Position numbers and translations under genes: made by a program
In this document: piece by piece, positions 48,601 through 55,910 of the stretch
Layout of the letters: every line of letters starts with the position of its first letter
How positions within the stretch are numbered: the first letter of the stretch is position 1
The notes under the pieces: generated by a model
Database searches by the model: none
The model's input: the letters and a program-made list of their open reading frames with translations, nothing else
Told to the model about the DNA's origin: nothing
Origin: Stichopus chloronotus
Lineage: Eukaryota; Echinodermata; Holothuroidea; Aspidochirotida; Stichopodidae
Assembly (NCBI GenBank): GCA_021234535.1
Contig: CM037843.1
Location: 26,195,911 to 26,259,910 of the forward strand
Reading direction: 5' to 3'
Length of the DNA stretch: 64,000 nt

Positions 48601-50296
48601 GAAATATCACCAGAATGGCTAGGTTAACTTACTCTTGGACTCATCAAAGCTAAATTTGTGGCTGGATCATCCTTTTAAAAGGGGTCTAGGCAGCATAGCA
48701 TAATATCAACAGGGTGACTACACATCAGTTGTAATTAAAATAATATGGTTCGGAAATTTTCAAAACCATTGAAATATGTTTCTTAGGTTTTTCATGATGA
48801 TGTCCACATGTAGCATATGTTGGGTCTTTATACTATATTTTACTGATCACTTACAGCGTCAGGGGTATCACTCTTCAGTTGTGTAGTGTGCTTGGTGACT
48901 GATATCTTGCCTGTCGGAGTAGTTTGTTGGAGTAACTTGGAGAATCCTTTTTTTTGTTGCAAAGATGTATACTTCATGGGTGGCACCATGTTACGCAAAT
49001 CTCATCTTGACTGAAAAGACAGTGTGGGACACACGTTATATATCCACTCTGCTTATGTTTTGATTTTCTTGATTTGAAGCAGACAGTGACGTGGATTTTG
49101 ACCGTACCTTAATTGTAAAAACTTTTGAAAATCATGACAAACAAAATGTATTGAGAGACTTGCAACCAACGTCATTCAGGATGCCCTTCAACAAATAATG
49201 GAATTATCCATCGCATTGTGGTGACCCTGGTATGGGTTCTTGGATTAGGTATGTATGGGAGAGGCATGTATCATTGATGGTACCTGGTACAAGAGATACA
49301 CGTATAAAAAATCTGACACAATTTTCAAGTTTCATTTGCTTCCATCTTGGTAGTTTGGTAAGATTTATTGTTTTCTTTTTCTCGTTGTTTTTGATGAATA
49401 TGTTTTACTGTCATTGCCTTCCAGGGGGATGGTTTAACGGAAGAGGACAAACCAACCAAGAATATAGTGGTGGAGGGAGAGGCAGACACTTCAGAAATTA
49501 CGATGGTGACAATGGAAGGGGAAACAGAAGGTTGAGGGGTCATAGGAACTACCATCGAGATGGAAGGTCTGGGTCAAATAGAGAATGGAACAAAAACCGT
49601 ATTAACATCCCTACTAGTGAAGGAGAAGAATGCCACTCTCCCCTTAGTAACCCAATGGACCAATGGGAACCCAGTGGTGGTGAGGACTGGGAGACCGCTG
49701 AGGATAAAATATTGGCAGAATCACCGTCAGCACCTGAGGGGGAACTTTGGCAACCCTCGCCCAATCAAGACCCACTTTCAGGGCCCATCGGCACATGGGA
49801 ACCCCCCGTCGAAGAACGACAGTGGGAGGAAGACATGGAGAACAACAAAATGTCTGTCGGGGAAAAAGTCAAGCACTGGCAGAACTTTGGAGTCATAGCA
49901 GCAGTTCCTGTGGACAAGAGCAGCAACTGCGTCAGTCCCACAGAGTTGGTTTCATTGTCACCATTAGGGGAACTGATCTCTCAGGAGGGTGTTGGTGACA
50001 TTGACTCTGGGGAATTGGCAAGCCACCTGGTGGACAATATTGTACTGGAGGATGAAGGAAGTGAGAACTTGAAAGCTAAAGAAGAATCACATGATGCAAA
50101 GAAAGTGAAAAAGAAATTAGAACCCTTGATAATACCTAAAAGAGATGGCAATCCTGGCAGACCTACCACCCCTCCCTCAGCAGGGTCACTAAAGACACCC
50201 ACAGACCTCCAGTTGGACTGGTCGGTATCACCAGTGGACCCGCCTCTCAGCACAGTCCAAGAAGAATCAAATGTCTATCGCTTCCAGCCAACGTGA
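9605..50296 (+). CDS. CCDC9: CCDC9-like coiled-coil protein with an inserted PDZ domain (13 coding exons)
   Basis: The spliced frame gives 819 residues; human CCDC9 is about 530. Domains in order: acidic coiled coil (about 28-70), Ser/Arg/Gly linker (about 75-145), PDZ domain (about 158-240), two IPN-motif segments (about 275-315), RG tract (about 316-330), basic helix with RRQNI (about 350-376), NWGGP motif (about 425-430), the MTGKERRDY to WRREWD core (about 464-505), an RG-rich stretch (about 535-580) and a Trp/Pro/acidic tail. The helix, NWGGP and WRREWD blocks match the CCDC9/CCDC9B family as I recall it. CCDC9 has been linked to RNA and exon-junction complexes, so an RNA-associated role is an inference. 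Introns after exons 1-10 are all phase 0. The domain assignments are strong; the exact ends of exons 1 and 12 are not. No RNA evidence was available. Confidence 0.85.
9638..12505 (+). other. Intron 1
   Basis: An intron of 2868 bases that starts GTGAGT and ends TTTCATAG. It includes the promoter-like cluster at 10396-10603. The open frames inside it (for example 9657-9923) show no domain. Nothing else recognisable was seen. Confidence 0.55.
10396..10603 (+). promoter_or_regulatory. Promoter-like motif cluster inside intron 1
   Basis: Within about 210 bases there is a palindromic E-box TCACGTGA (10396-10403), an inverted CCAAT box ATTGG (10425-10429), a perfect 7-base hairpin CTTTACC/GGTAAAG (10433-10452), an E2F-like TTTCCCGCC (10540-10548) and a second ATTGG (10599-10603). 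It is followed by a GC-rich GGGGCCCGCC. This mixture is typical of TATA-less metazoan promoters. It sits downstream of the proposed first exon, so it would be an internal promoter or enhancer, or else a sign that the true first exon lies after it. Confidence 0.35.
12506..12643 (+). CDS. CCDC9: Coding exon 2 (coiled coil, residues 12-57)
   Basis: Starts after TTTCATAG and ends CAT CAG|GTATGT; 138 bases, phase 0 on both sides. It encodes a heptad-like, charge-rich helix containing KEEQEELLTDKIDKIKQENE and ending RLLRHQ. This corresponds to the KRIEALRRKNEALIRRYQ-type N-terminal helix of CCDC9. The pyrimidine stretch (T run at 12473-12485) supports the acceptor. The residues before the helix (LTEIVENFTLLDIL) have no counterpart that I recall in the vertebrate proteins. 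Confidence 0.85.
13206..15492. mobile_element. hAT-like DNA transposon relic interrupted by a MITE
   Basis: The left end TAGGGCCTAACTGAT and right end ATCGGTTAAGCCCTA form an imperfect inverted repeat. The subterminal regions on both sides are rich in CGAT/CCGAT motifs (GGGCCGATATCCGATC at about 13268; CGGCCCGATCCGATG at about 15450). TAGGGC-type ends suit hAT elements, but no clear 8-base target duplication remains. The length is 2287 bases, or about 1.6 kb without the nested MITE. There is no transposase frame, so it is non-autonomous or gutted. Confidence 0.6.
13733..14395 (+). mobile_element. TTAA-flanked MITE (piggyBac-like), copy 2
   Basis: This 663-bp copy is bounded by intact TTAA at 13729-13732 and 14396-14399. 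The left terminus has decayed (AATGATTGTGTG for AGTGATTGCGTG); the right terminus CACGCAATCACT is intact. It carries an uninterrupted 87-codon frame (13765-14028), part of which is preserved in copy 3. It lies inside the hAT-like relic, so it inserted later. Confidence 0.8.
18740..19003 (+). CDS. CCDC9: Coding exon 3 (end of coiled coil and Ser/Arg/Gly linker, residues 58-145)
   Basis: Begins GAA GTC GAA after TTTAAG and ends AGA CAG|GTTTGG; 264 bases, phase 0/0. The first residues (EVEADRELAAGRMSS) continue the coiled coil and match the EIEEDRKKAE segment of CCDC9. The remainder is low-complexity: Ser-rich with SRGGSSRGGRGSSKGR, then Pro/Ser, ending in NRRQ. It resembles the basic disordered linker of the family, which is often phosphorylated or RNA-interacting (inference). 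Confidence 0.85.
19004..19977 (+). other. Intron 3
   Basis: An intron of 974 bases with a short TA repeat at about 19256-19268 and nothing else notable. Confidence 0.8.
19978..20133 (+). CDS. CCDC9: Coding exon 4 (PDZ domain, first half, residues 146-197)
   Basis: Starts after TATGGTACAG and ends GCA ATG|GTAGGT; 156 bases, phase 0/0. After a Pro-rich lead it encodes TLDIYLHNHGKGLGFGIIG, which is a beta-A strand followed by the canonical GLGF carboxylate-binding loop. It continues with VNVKTVLEDGAAAM, the usual PDZ strand with the DGAAA turn. The domain finishes in the next exon. Strong evidence for a real PDZ fold. Confidence 0.9.
20134..21202 (+). other. Intron 4 (splits the PDZ domain)
   Basis: An intron of 1069 bases, phase 0, placed directly after the DGAAAM turn of the PDZ domain. 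No repeat or other element was recognised. Confidence 0.85.
21203..21343 (+). CDS. CCDC9: Coding exon 5 (PDZ domain, second half, residues 198-244)
   Basis: Starts after CTCCCTCTCCAG and ends GAA GAG|GTAAGA; 141 bases, phase 0/0. Encodes EGSLRTGDTLLFVNDVDV, the very characteristic G-L-x-x-G-D-x-L-x-x-V-N PDZ segment. The alpha-B helix RRDEVFDILRR and the final strand EVHLVVSR follow. In my alignment the first alpha-B position is Arg rather than His, so it does not look like a class I PDZ. It should bind a C-terminal or internal peptide ligand; the partner is unknown. Confidence 0.9.
21596..21685 (+). CDS. CCDC9: Coding exon 6 (basic linker, residues 245-274)
   Basis: Starts after CTTGCTTTCAG and ends AAA GAG|GTGAGA; 90 bases, phase 0/0. 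Encodes a short polar linker, SPLGRPASRRNDNFSQRGGY, followed by an acidic-basic EEVEKKE end. No domain is visible. Intron 5 before it is only 252 bases. Confidence 0.8.
21686..22562 (+). other. Intron 6
   Basis: An intron of 877 bases. It has a pyrimidine-rich start and no recognised element. Confidence 0.75.
22563..22646 (+). CDS. CCDC9: Coding exon 7 (first IPN motif, residues 275-302)
   Basis: Starts after TTCTTGGGGTAG (a weak acceptor with a T-rich tract further upstream) and ends GAT CAG|GTAACC; 84 bases, phase 0/0. Encodes NLRITIPNDLWESETENYV and a short tail. The L-x-I-x-IPN[D/E] pattern recurs at the start of exon 8, suggesting an ancient exon duplication or a short repeated strand motif. 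Confidence 0.7.
24121..24243 (+). mobile_element. 123-bp MITE, copy B
   Basis: Perfect 15-base terminal inverted repeats, TGTAAGCCAACCTCA and TGAGGTTGGCTTACA, bound a unit of the same length as 2023-2145 with a recognisably related interior. This copy is better preserved at its ends. It has no coding capacity. Confidence 0.75.
26071..26207. repeat. 41-bp tandem repeat, about 3.3 copies
   Basis: Units at 26071-26111, 26112-26152 and 26153-26193, plus a partial unit to 26207. Each follows the pattern CTGRAYATCTGTC…CCCAGACAA. The period is exactly 41 but the units have diverged, so the array is old. It ends about 136 bases before exon 8. Confidence 0.75.
26344..26484 (+). CDS. CCDC9: Coding exon 8 (second IPN motif, RG tract and helix start, residues 303-349)
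   Basis: Starts after CTCGATTTGCAG and ends CAA CAG|GTTGGT; 141 bases, phase 0/0. Encodes TLTISIPNERSSGFGSV, then an almost pure (RG)n run of about 14 residues, then IDADRVVKMTAEQVRQQ, which leads into the CCDC9 helix. RG runs are typical RNA-binding and arginine-methylation substrates. The encoding DNA is purine-rich (AGAGGAAGAGG), a likely exonic splicing enhancer. Confidence 0.85.
26769..27374 (+). mobile_element. TTAA-flanked MITE (piggyBac-like), copy 3
   Basis: This 606-bp copy has TTAA on both sides (26765-26768 and 27375-27378), the left end AGTAATTGCGTGTGTACTG and the right end CACGCAATCACT. A 57-base-shorter interior (near 27135-27145) accounts for most of its reduced length. It keeps an 83-codon frame (26813-27064) colinear with the frame in copy 2. 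Confidence 0.8.
27626..29148. mobile_element. Tigger/pogo-like non-autonomous transposon
   Basis: The left terminus CAGTTAAACCCCTGTTAATT and the right terminus CGGGGTTTTACTG are inverted. Subterminal GTTTATCCGAA (left, repeated twice near 27653-27681) and TTCGGATAAACGGGG (right) extend the match. A TA dinucleotide flanks both sides (27624-27625 and 29149-29150), as expected for Tc1/mariner-type insertion. The CAGT…ATCCG ends resemble Tigger/pogo. Its 1523 bases contain no transposase frame. Confidence 0.75.
30021..30101 (+). CDS. CCDC9: Coding exon 9 (basic helix with RRQNI, residues 350-376)
   Basis: Starts after TTTGTCACTCCGCCAG and ends AGT CAG|GTAAGA; 81 bases, phase 0/0. Encodes EYEEKRRQNIDLVEAEIRAM and REAYESQ. 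The EEKRRQNI core is the strongest link to CCDC9, where EERRRQNIEKMNEE occupies the same place. It is predicted to be helical. Confidence 0.9.
30102..30706 (+). other. Intron 9
   Basis: A 605-base intron carrying a 73-bp tandem duplication (30494-30639) just before the acceptor of exon 10. Confidence 0.85.
30494..30639. repeat. 73-bp tandem duplication
   Basis: Two adjacent units, 30494-30566 and 30567-30639, share CTGTTTGTAATCAAG…, ACACAAGACTATTGGAAACA and GTGACATCCAAAT with only a few differences. The duplication is recent compared with the other repeats. It ends 67 bases before the exon 10 acceptor, in the branch-point neighbourhood. Confidence 0.9.
30707..30931 (+). CDS. CCDC9: Coding exon 10 (NWGGP motif, residues 377-451)
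   Basis: Starts after CATCCATAG and ends CAG CAG|GTAAGG; 225 bases, phase 0/0. After KAAGGGGAAAAMYDPPSSGS it encodes SRFGPDSSQSSGPQDRREGR and RRNPHNWGGPTIEDVHQNI. The NWGGP block is a CCDC9-family signature. The acceptor is a tandem TAGCAG; using the second AG would start the exon at 30710 and drop one Gln. Confidence 0.9.
30932..33876 (+). other. Intron 10
   Basis: An intron of 2945 bases. Its first 300 bases contain a degenerate array of GCTTGGAGAA-type units (about 31006-31240). An open frame at 31885-32118 is discussed as a possible cryptic exon. A-runs occur near 33328-33352. Confidence 0.8.
31006..31240. repeat. Degenerate AGCTTGGAG-type short repeat
   Basis: Many loosely related 12-18-base units such as TAGCTTGGAG, CAGCTTGGAGAAG, CAGCTTGGAGGAG and TTAGCTTGGAGAAAG, densest at 31112-31205. 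The surrounding bases (TTAGCATGG, TTATCTTGGAAG, GAGGAGATTAAC) look like more diverged members. This is an old minisatellite-like stretch; unit borders cannot be fixed by eye. Confidence 0.55.
33877..34055 (+). CDS. CCDC9: Coding exon 11 (conserved MTGKERRDY and WRREWD core, residues 452-511)
   Basis: Starts after TCATCATTGCAG and ends CCC GG|GTATGC; 179 bases, entering in phase 0 and leaving two bases of a codon. Encodes SMTGKERRDYEQWKSDRERV, then DQQRLARHMNESGEWRREWD and REKPSNPG. This is the best-conserved CCDC9 segment (MTGRERSEYLRWKQERE…WRREWDAEK in the human protein). If the donor is skipped, the frame runs 14 more codons and stops at 34096-34098, giving a short alternative C-terminus. 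Confidence 0.93.
34056..37439 (+). other. Intron 11
   Basis: An intron of 3384 bases, AT-rich with long T and A runs, a (TTTA)n microsatellite (35902-35929) and a CpG-richer patch at about 36830-37080. No exon is supported. Confidence 0.7.
35902..35929. repeat. (TTTA)n microsatellite
   Basis: About seven tandem TTTA units followed by a T run, inside intron 11. Confidence 0.9.
37440..37495 (+). CDS. CCDC9: Coding exon 12 (56-bp micro-exon, residues 511-530)
   Basis: Follows TTTGCCCATATTAG and ends AAC AGA G|GTCAGA. It supplies one base to finish the Gly codon left by exon 11, 18 codons (RQDRPYTEGHQVSHQVNR), and one base that exon 13 completes. Exons 11 and 13 cannot be joined directly in frame, so some exon with this phase pair is required. 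This is the only one I found in the 15-kb gap, and it is basic and polar like its neighbours. The alternative is a missed exon elsewhere in the gap. Confidence 0.6.
40948..41114. mobile_element. GGACAA-type fold-back element, copy 2
   Basis: Outer arms ACTGGT (40948-40953) and ACCAGT (41109-41114) enclose inner arms CTGGACAACACCCCC and GGGGGAATTGTCCG. A further arm pair, AAATCCCCTCTT and AAGAGGGGATTT, lies inside. The interior is built of GGACAA/C-rich segments like those at 3927-4037. This is a probable non-autonomous fold-back transposon. Confidence 0.6.
42695..43715. repeat. Diverged intronic direct repeats
   Basis: Block B (GCAGAGAAATAATTAT…GTCTGCAGGT…TAGCTCTTCTAGTCTGCA…CATTACATG) occurs at about 42702-42810 and about 43464-43570. 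Block A (GGAAATTCTGAA…CACCTAACAGTCT…TGTGAAAGGA) occurs at about 43356-43450 and about 43590-43712. The order B…A B A points to a segmental duplication of an A+B unit followed by divergence. No coding content. Confidence 0.7.
46668..46727. repeat. 30-bp tandem duplication
   Basis: Two 30-base units beginning CATGAGAGAGACTAAAA and ending GATGAAGAAAA follow each other with one mismatch (AAAAGGG versus AAAAAGG). Confidence 0.9.
49425..50296 (+). CDS. CCDC9: Coding exon 13 (RG-rich region and Trp/Pro/acidic tail, residues 530-819)
   Basis: Starts after TCATTGCCTTCCAG and runs to TGA at 50294-50296; 872 bases. The start GG|GGA TGG completes the Gly codon left by exon 12. It encodes an RG/GR-rich stretch (SGGGRGRHFRNYDGDNGRGN), then acidic segments with PMDQWEP, EDWETAED, LWQPS, PIGTWEP and RQWEED, then GEKVKHWQNFGVIAAVPVDK. 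A Lys-rich block (KKVKKKLEPLIIPKRDG) and a Pro/Ser-rich C-terminus follow. The open frame extends upstream to 49232 through the intron, but the acceptor makes that unlikely to be coding. Base composition is clearly richer in G and C than the flanks. Confidence 0.9.
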
Positions 50297-50304
50297 AATT
50301 ACCA

Positions 50305-50310
50305 AATAAA
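50305..50310 (+). terminator. First AATAAA after the stop codon
   Basis: A canonical polyadenylation hexamer lies 8 bases after the stop codon, followed by a T-rich element. Its use would give an extremely short 3' UTR. Other AATAAA motifs occur at 52242-52247, 53074-53079, 56691-56696 and 56815-56820, so a long 3' UTR is also possible. Confidence 0.4.
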
Positions 50311-53188
50311 GTGAGCGGACTTCATTTCTTTAGTTTTTTCTTTTGAGCAGTTCCTCTGATGCTAGATCTATTCGACACACCAATACAGAGAACACTGGAG
50401 GTAGGTAAGACACAGTCTGTAAGAACAATGATAAATAACAGAAGGATGGTCTGTGGTATCTTGAGCAATGATGTATGACATAAGGATGGTCTGCAGCAGT
50501 AAGATCAATGAAAGAATAACCTCCACAAGTGAGAATACTCAACTTTTCTGTTTCGGTATTTTATATGCAGATGTTACCTTCTTCTCTACCTGCTGTGTTC
50601 AGAGAAAACTGAGGTCTGTGAATTAAGCTTTCGCTGTTTTTTTTCGCTTTATTTTGATTCTGGAAGATGTTGAAGAATGTTTTGTTTTGCTGTGGTATGG
50701 ATCTTATTTTATTCAACTTCACAGAAAATGAAGCATATCTGGGGAGATTTTAAAAATGACAAAAAAAAAAGAAGAAGTTATTTGGCCATTTCAGCTGCTA
50801 GTGATACTAATCAATCCACACTCCTCCAGCTGACAGCTCTTCGCCATTTTGTGGTTGAAGCTGCTGTAATTATCAGTAGAGCCATTTTTCCCTCTCATTC
50901 TTAGTTTGTACTTTGTCCAAAAAATGTCATTACAATATGAAACACATTTTAAGTTTGTAACCTCAATTGCACAAACTTCCTATACTTTTGCATCTTTCCA
51001 TTTTTTTTTTTTTTTCATTTTAGAAGATTGTCGAAGTTTCAGTGCATGTAAATACTCTTCAGGTATTTTTCTTTATATATTTCTGCAGTTAGTAACCAGG
51101 TACCTGGAATTTTTTAAGATTTTTTCTTCATTGTAATTTTTATGATTTGTATATAGGAATTGATTTGCAGCCAAAAATTGGGTCGAGGTTTCTCAGTCTG
51201 AGACTGCCGAGATGGTAGATTAGTGACGAGTCAGACGTGACGTCAGGGAAGACTTTGCCATTTTGTAACAAAAATGGATTTGGTGCTTCTCTGTCTTGTT
51301 TTTCCCATCGCAATTTGAGTGGTAATGGTTTTCACTTTTCAGAATGAAGTCGAGGTGAAAGCTGGCTACATAGAGGGGAGAGATAGCAATATTTATAGCA
51401 TGATAGTGGTTGGATTATGCAGATAGTGAAAGTAAAAATATGTTGCTGTGATTTACAGACTGATAGACACCAAGGACAACATGACCCTGTTGCAGTTTAA
51501 CACAGAGAGATATCAATATTGGAAGAAACTGTACAAATGTGTACAAAAAGAAGTGAACAGCAAAAGGAGAACAAACTACTCTGCAGTAACATTGTAATTT
51601 CTCCTGGTTGTACGGAGCAGTTGTCTACATTTGGTGACAAAATCGGGTGACTTGACAGTTTAAAGAAATGGACAGAATTAAAAAAAAAATGAAAAGAAAT
51701 TGTTGGTCAGAAGTTAAAAGCTTAAGATGATGCAAAAGTGGTATTAGGAATAGTGGGACGGTAGACTAGGTAGATAAGAGACAAATTTGAGATAAATGAA
51801 ATGGTGAGATACCAGGAATATTTACTGGTGGGTATTGAGTTTATTTAAACCTAGATTTGTTTGGAGGTTTGACCTCTATTCTGTGATTGGAACACAGACC
51901 ACTTCTTACATGGCCACAAAACTGAACCAATGCAGACACCCTGGTAGCATCTACCTTCAGAATAATTTCTCTTCAAATCAGATCATTGTGCTACAGGAGT
52001 TATTTTTTTCCAAGATTGTCACATACTTGCTGTCCATTGTTCTTTAGTGTGACTGTCTTTTCAAGTAACCTTGCCCTCATATGGAATGAATGCATTGAAG
52101 CAGTATTAAGCACTGAAACAGTATGAATTCAACTTCAGATTGAGAAAACTAATAAAGTAAGATGGAGAATGTGAAAAAAAAAATTATAAAAAGGACACAC
52201 ACAATCAGAACAGCTTACCATATTTGTACTTGTATTCTTAAAATAAATAATGAGAAAATAATGAATCAAAAGAACATTATGTTGACATTGTTCAATAGTT
52301 AGAAGACAGATTAACAGTTTGTTTATTTAAAGGAAATAATGGAGTTAATTGAACCAAAATATGTAAGACATTTCTATTGTTGATGCTGTCATGAACAACA
52401 TAAGTTTTTACACCTTGTGGGACAAAGTTTAGTGTTGTCATCTCTTCGATAGTTTAATTGGAGAAGTGGTAACAAATCTGTATGATCCTGAAAAGAGATA
52501 CAGAATGTAAACCTGAGAGAACTGAAGGTGAAGGTGTAGATAGGATAGGGGTACAGTTAAAAAAGACTGTTTTGTTTTGGAAAACTTTCTGTCATATATA
52601 ACAAAAAAAAAACGGTCGATGTAAAAAGAAAGCACAGGCTGTCTTTAAATTAAACCCTCTATCCGTCTGTGACAGTTTCAGGATAGTCTATTATGTGCTA
52701 ATGTATGTAATATCACGGATGTAATGTGTTTGAACAGAGTCATTTTTTTTCTAAATGACCAACTTTACATTCACAAGTAAAAGTGTACTGCAAGTTTTTT
52801 GAATGATTGGCTGCAGCTAAAGGCCTCTTGAGCTCTTATCGGTTGTATGTTTGACTTTGTCCTGCTTGGGCATGGATGTCTTTTAGCGAGATTTAAACTG
52901 GACTAGTAAACTGTTTATTGATAATAGGATTAGCAATCTAATCTGTAGGCATCCCTTTACACTGTGATATTATTGTAAATGAGGATGAAAAAAAAAACAG
53001 TTTAGAATTATGTCAAAGAAATACAAACAATCATGCAACCTATGCAATTTGTCAGTGAACATCAGTTCCGGATAATAAAATGTGACAGTATTTGTTCTCA
53101 AAGTCACAGACAGGATTTGTGCAAAATGTTGTACATATAGAAAGTTATACAGTGCAGACTAGGTTCAAGTAATATGGTGAGCCCCACT

Positions 53189-53264
53189 TGACCTCTGTCA
53201 CAGACAGCCATATGACTTCTGTCACAGCCAGTTGTATGACCTGTCACACCTCTGTAACAGACAA
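53189..53264. repeat. 24-bp tandem repeat, about 3 copies
   Basis: Units TGACCTCTGTCACAGACAGC and TGACTTCTGTCACAGCCAGT (53189-53236) are followed by shortened copies ending TCTGTAACAGACA. Minisatellite-like. Confidence 0.7.
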
Positions 53265-55666
53265 ACCATTTCAACTTTGAGTGTACTATCATCATCATAA
53301 TGACCATCATAAACCATTTACTGCTGACTGGACATTATGGAGATTTCATGTCACTGTTGTGATGTATTTTAGTTTGTCTTCAGTAGATGAATCTTCACTG
53401 CTGCTCACAGTGGTGAAAATGGGAGAATGTAAATGCAAAAACAAGGGGTTAGCATTTGAGGAACAATACAGGTTTTGACGAAAATGAGTGGATTGGATTT
53501 GAGAAATCAATGTGGGGGAAAATTGAGTTTCTTTGTCATGTCAAATTTGTGAAACTACCAGCAGGAGATTGTGTTATATGTGGTATCAGTGCATTCTTTG
53601 TGATAACTGGTTTTGAAGCATTAAAACTGCTACAGGTGATTTGTTTTTCTTAAGGGGGGGAAATTGTGAAATGTTCTCTTAAATAGAAATCAGTTAGAAA
53701 AAAAAAAGAGTGGAACAAATTCAAACAATCTTCATAAAGTTTTTGTTGCTGAATTTAGATGTTGGAGAATTGTTGGCATCTTGTTCATGTGGCTAAAGAT
53801 TTGAGGAACTGTCAGAGGGGACATATTTGTTTTATACCAAAAGTGCCTTGAGTAATGAGTATTGTAAAAACAATAGCAATGAATCAAGGATAGATTGTTT
53901 TTTCAAGGTAAATTGCAAAATGTGTTTGGTTTGACATGAGGTGATTTCTGTAAGGAAATGTAACGTTTGATTGTTGAAAACCTATATTAGGCGACAAATT
54001 TTGACATTTTGATGTGATATTTGGACAAATCTTTTGTATGGACTGTATATTTATTTTACAATCTATGATGTTTCACTTACACACAGGTGATCCTTCATGA
54101 AGGATTGTGATGTGTCACTTTTTCTTTTTCCTTATTGATATGATGTTATTTACTACATAAATCTTCACAAAATGTTTGAAGTAAACTTTTAAAGTATTTT
54201 CTTTTGTAGTGAGCTCCAGAAGAGTATATACTTATCAACAATGTTTCTATGATTATATTCATTACTTTCTGCTCATTCTTCAAACAGCCATTAAACTGTT
54301 AAGTCTTTGTTTTTGCCTGTCTTTTATGTGATATTTTTTAAGGTACACACTTCATCCACAAATGATGAAAAAAAAAATGCATTTGTAAAGTGTAAAAATT
54401 TTTCTGAGCTAGTGAAATTCATGTTTCAAAACCAGGTGAACTGTGAACGTGGAATGTCATTGTTTTTCCCCTTCACTTTTGTAGTCTTTTACAAGGGAAC
54501 AAAGAAGAAATATGTTTTGATCAAGTGTTGGAATTAAAGTGGTCATCTGATTGAGGGCATAACTATTGAGAAGTTTCAAGTTTTAGTCACAAGTAATTGT
54601 AAGTAAAAATATCACAATGCCTAGTGCATGCATCTCTTAGTGCACATTTTACCCCACCCCACCATAGCATTCTTGTTTCATATTCGGCTTACATTTATTG
54701 AACATATTTGATGTGCCATGTTCAGAAAATGTTACAGAATATTGTTGACCTCCAAGATAATTGACAACCCCCAAGATTTTTGACATTTTGTTACAATCCG
54801 CTCTTCATGTCTCATCAATGTAAGTATTAGTAACATTTACACTCTGTATGTGAAAATTTTGATGTGGATGTTTTGGGTTACTTGAAGGATAAATCATGGG
54901 ATATTTTCCATGATTAGGTCAGCATTGTTTTTGTCTTTGCAATGCATACATTTCTCCACTGTATGGAAGGTTCATGTGTGGTGACAAATGTTACACTCAA
55001 TCTTTAAATGAGAAAGTTGAACAGTTTTGCGAAGGAATACAATCCAGAGGGTTAGTCCAGAGGGTATACAAAAGTTTGTTCTACGTAAATAAGCATGCAT
55101 GTATAGAATGCTACAGTTTGCAGCCATGGTTTTATTTCTGAGTACGTTGAACACTTTCATTTGAAGAGTGATTCATAAAGGCTCCTGATCATAACTGACA
55201 ACAGGAACCTAATTACAAGAATGCTCATTGGTTAAAAATGAACTTGATTGCATTTCCTTTGGTTTGGGGTTAGAATAAACTATTGTACAGGGAAGCTTTG
55301 TCCCTCAGTTGAGAATCTAATTATTGTTTTTCATGAAATGCAACCATCCACTGGTCGTTACTCTCCTTTTATACAAATAAGATGCAACACACGCCAGTGT
55401 TTGTTTGCATATGAGAGAGTCTGCTCTACTTTTCATGTTTGTTGGAGTATCTTCCGATTGCCGATTAATGAAAGATCTTAGCTCTATTGATATTCTCTAT
55501 AATACTAAGGTAAGTGAACATTGACCCTCCTTGATCTTGCGCCATCCCCTTCTCACTCAGCAGATATTAAATTTTGGCCTGAAAACATATTTATCTGCCA
55601 TACGATCAAAGCTTGTGAATTAATTTTTTTACCAATGTACCTTCATGCAATGATTTCCAAATGTGG

Positions 55667-55910
55667 CTGTTCTAGTGCTGAACTCCTTATGTCCTTGTTT
55701 TATTTTTCTCAAATGCCCTTTGAAGTACTAATTGTGTTGTTATGTTGCATATTCAAAGTTTCTGACATAAGGTATATTTTTAACAATAACCCTTTCACAT
55801 AGTGACCTGCCCAAAGTGACTGTTCAAGTACCAAACTTTTAAGTCCTTCTTTTATTTTCTTGAATGCTCTTTGAAGTAGTGGTTTTGTTTTTATGTTGCA
55901 TGTTTATTCA
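55667..55910. repeat. Direct repeat spaced by 153 bases
   Basis: The segment from 55667 (CTGTTCTAGTGCTGAACT…) recurs from 55820 (CTGTTCAAGTACCAAACT…). Shared stretches are GTCCTT, TTTTATTTT, CTTTGAAGTA and TATGTTGCAT. Each copy is about 90 bases and clearly diverged. Confidence 0.7.

Larger units (their letters stand above)
37496..49424 (+). other. Intron 12
   Basis: The largest intron, 11929 bases. It holds a GGACAA fold-back element (40948-41114), a block of diverged direct repeats (42695-43715), a 30-bp tandem duplication (46668-46727) and several G/C runs. The open frames inside (156 codons at 42034-42504; 89 codons on the minus strand at 38725-38994) have no recognisable domain and no matching splice sites. 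Confidence 0.65.

Noticed and set aside
49232..49424. Upstream extension of the exon 13 open frame to an ATG at 49232
   Set aside because: The extension runs through a typical T-rich intron end and a clear TTCCAG acceptor; the residues are hydrophobic and unlike the protein.
49325..50253. Several antisense and out-of-frame open frames over exon 13
   Set aside because: They shadow the real frame, which has a good acceptor, correct phase and continuity with the CCDC9-like protein.
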